Source: Mesostigma viride (lineage: Eukaryota > Streptophyta > Mesostigmatophyceae > Mesostigmatales > Mesostigmataceae). From it: a DNA stretch of 64,000 bases. The stretch spans positions 520,001 to 584,000 of the forward strand of contig RPFO01000299.1 of the NCBI GenBank assembly GCA_009746045.1, read 5' to 3'. The position numbers and the translations under genes were made by a program. Below are positions 21,001 through 31,186 of this stretch, in pieces. The notes beneath the pieces were generated by a model, which saw only the letters and a program-made list of their open reading frames with translations, searched no databases and had not been told where the DNA came from. Each line of letters begins with the position of its first letter. Positions within the stretch are counted from its first letter, which is position 1.

Positions 21001-21940
21001 CAAAGGACAACCCACCTGGGCTACCTTACATGGAGATGATATGCAACGCATTGGTCCCAAGGGATGGTTGAATGAGACCTATAAAAGGCTCAATGACAAG
21101 TCCCCTATTGGTACCAGAGCATGGTTTAGTAAAAACAGCCAGGTACCTTACTGTGGCATTGGCTGTACCCTTTTCCAGGATGACAAAGGATGGCATCTTA
21201 AGCTGCAATCGGCGAAGGGGTATAAAGAAAAAGTAATAACTCAGTTGCCCAAGAGAGTAACTGAGGAGAATGCCCCTACGGTTAAAGGTCAACTGGGTTG
21301 GCTGGCTGCCACAACTAACCCTGACCTGGCAGTACAGAGTAGGATGCCAGACTCTGTTGTTGTAGGAGAAGGAAGGAGGCGCCTGGAGAGCTGCCTCAAT
21401 GAATCTCCTGACTTGGTGTTGTCCGGTGTAGACTGGCATGGGCGCATCATCATAGACGCCTACACAGATGCTAGCCAAGAGTCTAGATCTGCCAACAAGA
21501 TTGGTGCCAGAGCCGGATGCCTGATCACCATCAGGAATGAAGGCAAACAGCCCTCGTTGGTATACTGGTCCAGTAACCTTCAGAGGAGGCGGTTTGCTGG
21601 CATTGACACCGCTGAGTGCAGGGCATACGCCATGTGCATTCGCGATGCCATATACATAAGAGAGCTACTCTTATGGTGTCTGAGTCAGATAAGACCTCAA
21701 CCCGTGATTGATGTCAGGGTTTATTGTGATAATAAGCCCGTGGTCTCTTTTATCAAGAATGAGAGGGCCACTACTACTGACTTGGACTACCTTGTGGCAA
21801 AGGAGTTGTCCAGCCACTGTATAACCATACATCTGCCAGGACACTCAAATCCTGCTGATGCTATGACCAAGCTTCCACGACTGGCCCTTAATGGGTACCA
21901 GTTGCTGCGGTCCATGATGGCTGGGAAACCCTTGTCATGA
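18011..21940 (+). CDS. Element B pol: integrase, retropepsin-like, RT, RNase H
   Basis: 1309 residues, uninterrupted. Residues 1-150 are a Cys/Ser/Pro-rich leader without a domain. Integrase: zinc module LHDACGHG...REHCVCQLC, then Asp213 (QADILYF), Asp269 (QMDLQF) and Asp299 (GKVDRYI), where Glu is expected. The last two are 29 residues apart. A C-terminal module follows (VGDQVIFHKEN...YWQGPGTITSV). Retropepsin-like: DVDTKAEVSVTS (Asp632), then TLIGQPFL..PGVTI. RT: EIDDFTRAFLHGD (Asp912/913), EGLVSSP, and LHGDDMQRIG (His1007-Asp1010). RNase H: DAYTDASQES (Asp1153), AECRAYAM, VYCDNKPVVSF, GHSNPADAMTK. RT and RNase H are copia-like. No other protease is seen between gag and integrase. The frame extends upstream of the Met through the gag stop. 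Confidence 0.9.
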   Translation: MDADESGLMADEACQVVGAPAVTPTDRKAAPVSSSKSAPVCGIPIHAWNKKSTPEGTLPVNNTCGSAPGCRQMPHGVAQVSNVSVNNTCGAAPVCSQAPIDIVNSQAPQSNNPCYIDNKNLDSCSARNVDARPCPEEPEPNDCINLRTLAKSLHDACGHGNNAIRLVQAINNKALWQAYQDVREHCVCQLCANKPSKRHAKHPADGRGNLQADILYFTNYRQLPYLVAVDEWSGYIGIEPMAAGDENTLHAAVLVILQKFAVIHKLQMDLQFNCLTKYSDLPFLRIVGREDHQAQGKVDRYIQELKKLVISGDYPEMFKPTFAVRCLGAAKVENTMNNRFHTIKVRGVPRLVSPRGLAGGLYPDDIMQAWSKQRWAQYAHLCEKDKQRGESLKFEVGDQVIFHKENAPGKRGYWQGPGTITSVDLEMKTADVVWNGTTYHLAWNRLKRDPMNVQENPLEIMAPEEALGSPNLSCPPLASEQAGLQLPERAASHQLEPTTQQAQPKTLTGISQDDMDEADLLDNRVSDQHRKLRPLEHGLETPGQVDNIFQSEQPKLGSNYPGNKPLPLETDGIPAQGRQAEEGLSRLNTQLGKRGNPQELRDIVKKLKPSLKIAKITSLLEKGMDLDGFDVDTKAEVSVTSPFNALLDKYSLEPSPWTIVQDFAGNTDHQVLGNITIPFLGESLTLCVVDGYKGPTLIGQPFLVTPGVTIVDGPNNTKSLLKTHCDPIPLESFRCLLPLEMFQKANWKTACVGSIKGAEWGRDIPPASELVEPAQLSVTSLGLTKRSFAAHSPMSFDDVDLDCHTFAGLEAWRVALARALQEWQTLDVFEGISEPPPNAQMLQLRFVCKMKSKLGEPPIPNARPVVTQFHGTTDFDKEELYTPGLSHPVLRLILSLYLGALDYGLDYGAEIDDFTRAFLHGDPQVARATWQAQRPCCVKTPACWIAEVGHPYMQPKVGWEGLVSSPVIWYETIAPAIQERCQMQQSHLAYCLFVGQSKGQPTWATLHGDDMQRIGPKGWLNETYKRLNDKSPIGTRAWFSKNSQVPYCGIGCTLFQDDKGWHLKLQSAKGYKEKVITQLPKRVTEENAPTVKGQLGWLAATTNPDLAVQSRMPDSVVVGEGRRRLESCLNESPDLVLSGVDWHGRIIIDAYTDASQESRSANKIGARAGCLITIRNEGKQPSLVYWSSNLQRRRFAGIDTAECRAYAMCIRDAIYIRELLLWCLSQIRPQPVIDVRVYCDNKPVVSFIKNERATTTDLDYLVAKELSSHCITIHLPGHSNPADAMTKLPRLALNGYQLLRSMMAGKPLS

Positions 21941-22190
21941 GGAGTAATCTGGGAGCCTGAGCCTAATGCTCCTCCTGTAGGTTTTTATCCCCCTGGAGGT
22001 TTTGTCCTCTCTGGAGAAGAGGTTTTCCTTCAGATTTGGGTTTTCCCTACAGCAGGTTACACCAACCATGCAATGATGAGATGCAAACTCCATAAGACCC
22101 AAGTGAGTCCCCATTGCCCACATATGTGAAAGTGAACTGGCCAGGTGCGGCCGAACATCAATGAATACATCTAAGCCTTATCACTTTCAC

Positions 22191-22208
22191 AAGGGAAAGA
22201 ATGGCTGG
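22191..22208 (+). promoter_or_regulatory. Polypurine tract of element B
   Basis: AAGGGAAAGAATGGCTGG directly precedes the 3' LTR at 22209. The 250 bases between the pol stop and this tract hold no further feature. Confidence 0.6.
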
Positions 22209-22690
22209 AGTTGGTTGGAGACCCATCTAGGGTCCACATGGGTCCTCAGAGATAGAGGATCTTGTACAGATTACTACAATATACTTTATTGTAGTATTGG
22301 GCCAATGGCTGTACTTCACTAGTACTCGCCAATGGGATAACGCCACGTAGAATATGTGGGCGTCTCCCAGGCCTCCACGTCACCGGCTGGTCAAGGGCCG
22401 GTGTAGTACTGTCAATAGGACTGAGCCGACTATCGGCCTATTATGTATGCGCATCTGCCTTGGTACCTCCTAGAGGATTCTAGAAGTATCTAACACGCGG
22501 CATGCACTGAACTACACGGAATGCATGTCCACGTAGGATATTCAGCAAGACTGATGAAGGTGCCAAGCGCAATAGAATATATGCGCAACGAAGACGAATT
22601 ATGCAGCAACGACAATAACGTATGAGAACAATAAACACAACGTTCATTTCATGCTTTCTGATTTACATCGCATTCCATTTATTTGCAACT
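22209..22690 (+). repeat. Element B 3' LTR
   Basis: 482 bp, matching 16236-16717 by eye. Followed by the TATAA target copy and the satellite. Confidence 0.93.
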
Positions 22691-24610
22691 TATAATGATG
22701 AGGATTCAGGCTCCCATGGTGTCATCATGGCTTGTCTACGTACATGGATGGCATTTATGTAATTAATGATGAGGATTCAGGCTCCCATGGTGTCTCCATG
22801 GCCCGTCTACGTACATGAATGGCAAGTATGTAATTAATGAGGAGGATTCAGGCTCCCATGGTGTCATCATGGCCCGTGTACGTACATGGATGGCATGTAT
22901 GTAGTTAATGATGAGGATTCAGGCTCCCATGGTGTCATCATGGCCCGTCTACGTACATGGATGGCATTTTTGTATATAATGATGAAGATTCAGGCTCCCA
23001 TGGTGTCATCATGGCTTGTCTACGTACATGGATGGCATTTATGTAACCTGAATCCTCTCATAAAAAAATGAAGAGGATTCAGGCTCCATTGGTGTCATCA
23101 TGGCCCGTCTACGTACATGAATGGCAAGTATGTAATTAATGAGGAGGATTCAGGCTCCCATGGTGTCATCATGGCCCGTGTACGTACATGGATGGCATGT
23201 ATGTAGTTAATGATGAGGATTCAGGCTCCCATGGTGTCATCATGGCTTGTCTACGTACATGGATGGCATGTATGTAATTAATGAGGAGGATTCAGGCTCC
23301 CATGGTGTCTCCATGGCTGGCCTACGTACATGGATGTCAAGGAATAGTAAATCATGAGGATTCAGGCTCCCATGGTGTCATCATGGCCCGTCCACGTACA
23401 TGGATGTCAAGGAATAGTAAATGATGAGTATTCAGGCTCCCATGGTGTCATCATGGCCTGTCTACATACATGGATGTCAAGGAATAGTAAATGATGAGGA
23501 TTCAGGCTCCCATGGTGTCTCCATGGCCCGTCTACGTACATGAATGGCAAGTATGTAATTAATGATGAGGATTCAGGCTCCCATGGTGTCATCATGGCCT
23601 GTCTACGTACATGGATGTCATTTATGTAATTAATGATGAGGATTCAGGCTCCCATGGTGTCATCATGGCCCGTCTACGTACATGGATGTCAAAGAAAAAA
23701 AAATGATGAGGATTCAGGCTCCCATGGGTCATCATGGCTTGTCTACGTACATGGATGGCATGTATGTAATTAATGAGGAGGATTCAGGCTCCCATGGTGT
23801 CTCCATGGCTGGCCTACGTACATGGATGTCAAGGAATAGTAAATCATGAGGATTCAGGCTCCCATGGTGTCATCATGGCCCGTCCACGTACATGGATGTC
23901 AAGGAATAGTAAATGATGAGTATTCAGGCTCCCATGGTGTCATCATGGCCTGTCTACGTACATGGATGGCATGTATGTAATTAATGATGAGGATTCAGGC
24001 TCCATTGGTGTCATCATGGCTGGCCTACGTATGTACATGGATGTCAAAGAAAACAAAATGATGAGGATTCAGGCTCCCATGGTGTCATCATGGCCCGTCT
24101 ACGTACATGGATGTCAAGGAATAGTAAATGATGAGGATTCAGGCTCCCATGGTGTCATCATGGCCCGTCTACGTACATGGATGTCAAGGAATAGTAAATG
24201 ATGAGGATTCAGGCTCCCATGGTGTCATCATGGCCTGTCTACGTACATGGATGTCATTTATGTATTTAATGATGAGGATTCAGGCTCCCATGGTGTCATC
24301 ATGGCCCGTCTACGTACATGGATGTCAAGGAATAGTAAATGATGAGGATTCAGGCTCCCATGGTGTCATCATGGCCTGTCTACGTACATGGATGGCATGT
24401 ATGTAATTAATGATGAGTATTCAGGCTCCCATTGGTGTCATCATGGCTGGCCTACGTATGTACATGGATGTCAAAGAAAACAAAATGATGAGGATTCAGG
24501 CTCCATTGGTGTCATCATGGCCCGTCTACGTACATGGGTGGCATTTATGTATTTAATGATGAGGATTTAGGCTCCCATGGGGTCATCATGGCTTGTCTAC
24601 GTACATGGAG
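22691..24610 (-). repeat. 70-bp satellite array right of element B
   Basis: Continuation of the inverted-orientation array interrupted by B. About 27 units with linkers of the AAGGAATAGTAAATG, AAAGAAAA and TATGTAATTAATG types. The first few hundred bases are unique to this copy. From about 23435 the array is part of the 3.17-kb duplication. It ends at CTACGTACATGGAGTCATATTG (about 24610), where unique AT-rich sequence begins. Confidence 0.92.
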
Positions 24611-24875
24611 TCATATTGATTCATGGAACAATGAGATACCATTCTTAATTGAAAATTGTTCTTGATACTTTCACATGCATGCCCGGAATCGTGAATTTGT
24701 GCGGGTTTCCATGATGACAATCCTCATTGAATTCTTGAGCACACAATATTGAGCAATTTAGGGGCACTTCGGCAATGTTGACCATTTTCATTCATGATAA
24801 AATTAACATTTAATGCAATAAATACATATTCCACTCATTTTAATAAACCATGCAAAAACTTTACAAGCACGCTCA

Positions 24876-25316
24876 AGCTAGGGGTGGGCTGGCATGCACG
24901 CGTGGGTGTGGGGGTGGGCTGGCATGCATGCGTGGGTGTGGGGGTGGGCTAGCCTGCATGCGTGGGTGTGTGGGGGGGCTGGCATGCATGCGTGGGTGTG
25001 TGTGGGGGGCTAGCATGCATGCGTAAGTGTGGGGGGGGGCTGGCATGCATGCGTGGGTGTGTATGGGGGCTGGCATGCATGCGTGGGTGTGTGTGTGGGG
25101 CTAGCATGCATGCGTGGGTGTGGGGGGGGCTGTCATGCATGCGTGGGTGTGGGGGGGGGCTGGCATGCATGCGTGGGTGTGTGGGGGGGCTAGCATGCAT
25201 GCGTGGGTGTGGGGGTGGGCTAGCATGCATGCGTGGGTGTGAGTGTGGGCTAGCATGCATGCGTGGGTGTGGGGGTGGGCTAGCATGCATGCGTGGGTGT
25301 GGGGGGGGCTGGGCTA
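24876..25316 (+). repeat. G-rich 30-bp minisatellite, copy 1
   Basis: About 15 units of roughly 30 bp built on GCATGCATGCGTGGGTGTG followed by a G-rich stretch and GGCTAGC or GGCTGGC. GCATGC is self-complementary, the G runs are four to nine long, and the array is strongly strand-asymmetric. Long open frames across it (Cys/Gly-rich on plus, His/Pro-rich on minus) are repeat translations, not genes. Confidence 0.93.
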
Positions 25317-25534
25317 GCACGCCCCACCCCTCCATCGGCACAGCCAGCCTTGTGAGTCTACCCTTAACAACAAGGCTGGTAGGACGACACGCCTGAGCAG
25401 CATATGTCATGCCTATCTCAGGCTAATAATGTGTGATTTTGTGCCAACAACCAAGTTGTTCCACCCAACAACACATTATAAACCCTCTTCCAAAATGCCC
25501 AACAAGCCGGACACGTGGAGGACCACACACGCAG

Positions 25535-25543
25535 TATATAAAG
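25535..25543 (+). promoter_or_regulatory. Candidate TATA box
   Basis: TATATAAAG in otherwise mixed sequence upstream of the 381-bp repeats, present again in the second copy near 28705. No credible coding frame follows, so a promoter for a non-coding or non-autonomous element is only a possibility. Confidence 0.25.
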
Positions 25544-25739
25544 AGAAAATAAGCTGACTTTTTATCCAGCCAACCTGTGGCTAGCTGCTCTGGTTAGCAT
25601 GACAAATGCTAACATTTACTCAGTGGGAAAGGTGAAGAGACCATTGGAACAGCCTACCTGACGCATGTGCCACCAAAGCATTGTGTCCCGCAAAATGCAC
25701 ACTGCCTCCTTTCTAACAAGCACGAGCCGCTCTCTTTAG

Positions 25740-26497
25740 GAGACAGGTGCCAGCTCGTCAGTGTCTGGGGAAAATGATGCCGCTGCTTAGGAAGACCGCG
25801 TGAATTTCCTCGAACACAACTGTCTATAAAGCACAAGAAATTTCAGAGAAGCATGGAAATAAAAGCATTACACCTTCCCGACAGGTTGCGGGCCACGCGC
25901 TGCAGAAAGCCAGCCACGTCACAGACGATTAACTAGCTAAAAGACACCCAGGAATCCAGCGATGCAGCGCCAGGACCCGCAACTTTCTGGCTGCATCTGG
26001 CCGGAAAGAAGGCAAAAAGCTTACGCTCAACGAGCTAAGAAAGCAGGAAAACGCTAGCTTAAGACGTTTAACACAAGAACGTACCATAACGGGCATTTAT
26101 TCGTGCCCAGGCGCACTGTCGAGACAGGTGCCAGCTCGTCAGTGTCTGGGGAAAATGATGCCGCTGCTTAGGAAGACCGCGTGAATTTCCTCGAACACAA
26201 CTGTCTATAAAGCACAAGAAATTTCAGAGAAGCATGGAAATAAAAGCATTACACCTTCCCGACAGGTTGCGGGCCACGCGCTGCAGAAAGCCAGCCACGT
26301 CACAGACGATTAACTAGCTAAAAGACACCCAGGAATCCAGCGATGCAGCGCCAGGACCCGCAACTTTCTGGCTGCATCTGGCCGGAAAGAAGGCAAAAAG
26401 CTTACGCTCAACGAGCTAAGAAAGCAGGAAAACGCTAGCTTAAGACGTTTAACACAAGAACGTACCATAACGGGCATTTATTCGTGCCCAGGCGCAC
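25740..26497 (+). repeat. Two 381-bp direct repeats (in copy 1)
   Basis: GAGACAGGTGCCAGCTCGTC starts at 25740 and again at 26121. Both units run to GCCCAGGCGCAC. They look identical and carry no coding frame of note. They recur at 28911-29669. Confidence 0.9.
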
Positions 26498-28047
26498 AAG
26501 AAAGTCCACCCTTTCATGGAGTGGTTGGGCAGTACGCATCGCGCAGGGCTAATGTTATCTTACCGCAAAATGACGGGAAAGGTAAAGATAGCAGCGGGAA
26601 TTTTTAGGCTCCCATGGTGTCATCATGGCCTGTCTACATACATGGATGTCAAGGAATAGTAAATGATGAGGATTCAGGCTCCCATGGTGTCTCCATGGCC
26701 CGTCTACGTACATGAATGGCAAGTATGTAATTAATGATGAGGATTCAGGCTCCCATGGTGTCATCATGGCCCGTCTACGTACATGGATGTCATTTATGTA
26801 ATTAATGATGAGGATTCAGGCTCCCATGGTGTCATCATGGCCCGTCTACGTACATGGATGTCAAAGAAAAAAAAATGATGAGGATTCAGGCTCCCATGGG
26901 GTCATCATGGCTTGTCTACGTACATGGATGGCATGTATGTAATTAATGAGGAGGATTCAGGCTCCCATGGTGTCTCCATGGCTGGCCTACGTACATGGAT
27001 GTCAAGGAATAGTAAATCATGAGGATTCAGGCTCCCATGGTGTCATCATGGCCCGTCCACGTACATGGATGTCAAGGAATAGTAAATGATGAGTATTCAG
27101 GCTCCCATGGTGTCATCATGGCCTGTCTACGTACATGGATGGCATGTATGTAATTAATGATGAGGATTCAGGCTCCATTGGTGTCATCATGGCTGGCCTA
27201 CGTATGTACATGGATGTCAAAGAAAACAAAATGATGAGGATTCAGGCTCCCATGGTGTCATCATGGCCCGTCTACGTACATGGATGTCAAGGAATAGTAA
27301 ATGATGAGGATTCAGGCTCCCATGGTGTCATCATGGCCCGTCTACGTACATGGATGTCAAGGAATAGTAAATGATGAGGATTCAGGCTCCCATGGTGTCA
27401 TCATGGCCTGTCTACGTACATGGATGTCATTTATGTATTTAATGATGAGGATTCAGGCTCCCATGGTGTCATCATGGCCCGTCTACGTACATGGATGTCA
27501 AGGAATAGTAAATGATGAGGATTCAGGCTCCCATGGTGTCATCATGGCCTGTCTACGTACATGGATGGCATGTATGTAATTAATGATGAGTATTCAGGCT
27601 CCCATTGGTGTCATCATGGCTGGCCTACGTATGTACATGGATGTCAAAGAAAACAAAATGATGAGGATTCAGGCTCCATTGGTGTCATCATGGCCCGTCT
27701 ACGTACATGGGTGGCATTTATGTATTTAATGATGAGGATTTAGGCTCCCATGGGGTCATCATGGCTTGTCTACGTACATGGAGTCATATTGATTCATGGA
27801 ACAATGAGATACCATTCTTAATTGAAAATTGTTCTTGATACTTTCACATGCATGCCCGGAATCGTGAATTTGTGCGGGTTTCCATGATGACAATCCTCAT
27901 TGAATTCTTGAGCACACAATATTGAGCAATTTAGGGGCACTTCGGCAATGTTGACCATTTTCATTCATGATAAAATTAACATTTAATGCAATAAATACAT
28001 ATTCCACTCATTTTAATAAACCATGCAAAAACTTTACAAGCACGCTC

Positions 28048-28490
28048 AAGCTAGGGGTGGGCTGGCATGCACGCGTGGGTGTGGGGGTGGGCTGGCATGC
28101 ATGCGTGGGTGTGGGGGTGGGCTAGCCTGCATGCGTGGGTGTGTGGGGGGGCTGGCATGCATGCGTGGGTGTGTGTGGGGGGCTAGCATGCATGCGTAAG
28201 TGTGGGGGGGGCTGGCATGCATGCGTGGGTGTGTATGGGGGCTGGCATGCATGCGTGGGTGTGTGTGTGGGGCTAGCATGCATGCGTGGGTGTGGGGGGG
28301 GCTGTCATGCATGCGTGGGTGTGGGGGGGGCTGGCATGCATGCGTGGGTGTGTGGGGGGCTAGCATGCATGCGTGGGTGTGGGGGTGGGCTAGCATGCAT
28401 GCGTGGGTGTGAGTGTGGGCTAGCATGCATGCGTGGGTGTGGGGGTGGGCTAGCATGCATGCGTGGGTGTGGGGGGGGGCTGGGCTAGCA
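28048..28490 (+). repeat. G-rich 30-bp minisatellite, copy 2
   Basis: Counterpart of 24876-25316. Several units differ from the first copy only in the number of G residues in the runs. Confidence 0.92.
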
Positions 28491-28910
28491 CGCCCCACCC
28501 CTCCATCGGCACAGCCAGCCTTGTGAGTCTACCCTTAACAACAAGGCTGGTAGGACGACACGCCTGAGCAGCATATGTCATGCCTATCTCAGGCTAATAA
28601 TGTGTGATTTTGTGCCAACAACCAAGTTGTTCCACCCAACAACACATTATAAACCCTCTTCCAAAATGCCCAACAAGCCGGACACGTGGAGGACCACACA
28701 CGCAGTATATAAAGAGAAAATAAGCTGACTTTTTATCCAGCCAACCTGTGGCTAGCTGCTCTGGTTAGCATGACAAATGCTAACATTTACTCAGTGGGAA
28801 AGGTGAAGAGACCATTGGAACAGCCTACCTGACGCATGTGCCACCAAAGCATTGTGTCCCGCAAAATGCACACTGCCTCCTTTCTAACAAGCACGAGCCG
28901 CTCTCTTTAG

Positions 28911-29669
28911 GAGACAGGTGCCAGCTCGTCAGTGTCTGGGGAAAATGATGCCGCTGCTTAGGAAGACCGCGTGAATTTCCTCGAACACAACTGTCTATAA
29001 AGCACAAGAAATTTCAGAGAAGCATGGAAATAAAAGCATTACACCTTCCCGACAGGTTGCGGGCCACGCGCTGCAGAAAGCCAGCCACGTCACAGACGAT
29101 TAACTAGCTAAAAGACACCCAGGAATCCAGCGATGCAGCGCCAGGACCCGCAACTTTCTGGCTGCATCTGGCCGGAAAGAAGGCAAAAAGCTTACGCTCA
29201 ACGAGCTAAGAAAGCAGGAAAACGCTAGCTTAAGACGTTTAACACAAGAACGTACCATAACGGGCATTTATTCGTGCCCAGGCGCACTGTCGAGACAGGT
29301 GCCAGCTCGTCAGTGTCTGGGGAAAATGATGCCGCTGCTTAGGAAGACCGCGTGAATTTCCTCGAACACAACTGTCTATAAAGCACAAGAAATTTCAGAG
29401 AAGCATGGAAATAAAAGCATTACACCTTCCCGACAGGTTGCGGGCCACGCGCTGCAGAAAGCCAGCCACGTCACAGACGATTAACTAGCTAAAAGACACC
29501 CAGGAATCCAGCGATGCAGCGCCAGGACCCGCAACTTTCTGGCTGCATCTGGCCGGAAAGAAGGCAAAAAGCTTACGCTCAACGAGCTAAGAAAGCAGGA
29601 AAACGCTAGCTTAAGACGTTTAACACAAGAACGTACCATAACGGGCATTTATTCGTGCCCAGGCGCACA
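28911..29669 (+). repeat. Two 381-bp direct repeats (in copy 2)
   Basis: Units start at 28911 and 29292 and match those at 25740 and 26121. Confidence 0.9.
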
Positions 29670-29777
29670 AGAAAGTCCACCCTTTCATGGAGTGGTTGGG
29701 CAGTACGCATCGCGCAGGGCTAATGTTATCTTACCGCAAAATGACGGGAAAGGTAAAGATAGCAGCGGGAATTTTTA

Positions 29778-31186
29778 CGGCTTTAGAAACATCATTAAAC
29801 TAGCTTTCCTTACGACCATCAAAACTGGCAACAATCGACAATCAACCCGGCAGGCATCCATTATACTTTATTCATCCCGACAGAAATTCAGGCCGGACCC
29901 CCCCTGCCGATGGCAAAGAAAAAAAGCCCGCGACATTATAGATCGCAACCATCCCGCCATAAATTAGAATCAGTAACTAATTTTCTCCAACAATCGAGCA
30001 TTTTTTCTGCTTTCCGCGTGCCAGATTTGTCACGTTTCGTCTAAAGGCAGTCGCCATGGCCACTACCGCAAGGGGTGCGCGCACCGTGCCGACATAGCTT
30101 TTGGGCCTCAATTTGCACCGAAATTTGGTCCGTACCGTCCAGCTCAGTCGGATTATGTATGTGGATCGGCCGTGTTGGTTGCATACGCAGGTATATTAAT
30201 TCTTGCATTCGCCCCGGACCTTCCCCAGGACAGGTCAGGATATAACAATAATTCTTGCATTCGCCCCCGCCCTTTCCTATGGCCTGGTCAGGTTTGGGCG
30301 CGACGCCACTAGCGCGGCGCCCGCGACAGAGTGGCCAGGCTCGAGCACGTTTTCTGGATCCCAAGCACCGGATTGGACACTGTCCGAGGACTGGACAGGA
30401 ATTGGCTGACCAATCGGATGCTTGCTCGTCGTCTCCAAAAACATATATAAAGAGCCAAATCGCGCGAACTACGCAATGATCCTTTAAGCAGCGTTACTCT
30501 GCCGAAATGTCAACCTAGGCCGGTCAAGTGACGCCGAGGTGTTCACCTTTAGTTCAGGTCAGCCACAGCGCGCCTTCGAATGTAGGCACGGTCGCATTTT
30601 TTTTTAGGAAATGTAGAATTGTTGTCGACCAGCTACCAACGCCCGACCGGACCCATACAACGGAAACATCAAGGCGAAGGCGATGTGATGTAGGTGTGTC
30701 TGATATCTCATTAATACACAGAGCATCGTGAATATAATATATAATATAAATTATATAATATACTATAATTAATATATAATTTTAATTTTATGTTAATTTT
30801 AATGTTATTTCATATAACATAATATAGCATAATATAATTAATATAATATAATATTATATAAACTAGTATATAAAAAATTAAAATGTAAAAGAAAAATATC
30901 TACCTTATTGGGGTTTATTGTTCCTTTCCAGTTCAGCATAAGTACACTCTTGAGTGTGTGCAATGTTTGGTTATACGCCATTGTCTTAAAATAGCAACCA
31001 ATGTAAACCTCCGTCCTAACCACATTTGGATACAATAAAGACATTGATGCCTGACACATAGCATTCATTGCTTGAAATACCATGCCGGCATATTTTGTGT
31101 CAATGTTCTGCAGACCACAGCTTTAAGTGGGCATACTTCGCTTTCCTCAATATAATGGCGACATGGCATTTGGTGAAAGTGGTGAG
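29778..31186 (+). other. Unique region, no gene; AT-rich block
   Basis: No coding frame with a recognised domain. Bases 30202-30275 hold a short direct repeat (ATTCTTGCATTCGCCCC twice). Bases 30727-30895 are almost pure A/T (TATAATATA-type). Near 31154, ATGGCGACATGGCATTTGG leads into GTGAG, the left target copy of element C. This could be a first exon of the downstream transposase-like gene, but that is inference. Confidence 0.55.

Larger units (their letters stand above)
16236..22690 (+). mobile_element. Element B: LTR retrotransposon with IN-PR-RT order
   Basis: Two 482-bp LTRs (16236-16717, 22209-22690), starting AGTTGG and ending GCAACT, with TATAA target copies at 16231-16235 and 22691-22695. 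The interior has an intact gag frame and an intact 1309-residue pol frame in the -1 frame relative to gag. Pol carries integrase, retropepsin-like, RT and RNase H domains in that order, as in element A. The two are clearly related but diverged: LTRs are unrelated in length and sequence apart from the AGTT...AACT ends. This is the best-preserved member of the lineage in the window. Confidence 0.93.
23435..26606 (+). repeat. 3.17-kb tandem duplication, copy 1
   Basis: Contains, in order, satellite (to 24610), a 265-bp AT-rich unique stretch, a G-rich 30-bp minisatellite, about 420 bp of unique sequence, and two 381-bp direct repeats with a short tail ending GCGGGAATTTTTA. It is directly followed by a second copy (offset 3171-3172 bases). 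The copies differ only at scattered bases and in G-run lengths. No gene is seen. Confidence 0.92.
26607..29777 (+). repeat. 3.17-kb tandem duplication, copy 2
   Basis: Repeats 23435-26606 with very few differences, then continues into unique sequence at 29778. The junction falls inside a satellite unit (GGAATTTTTA then GGCTCCCATGG at 26600-26616). It contains the second minisatellite (28048-28490) and the second pair of 381-bp repeats (28911-29669). Either a recent duplication or an assembly duplication. Confidence 0.92.

Noticed and set aside
24949-25410. Long Cys/Gly-rich (plus) and His/Pro-rich (minus) open frames
   Set aside because: They translate the 30-bp minisatellite in frames without stops. 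The second copy at 28046-28498 breaks them by G-run changes, so no coding constraint.
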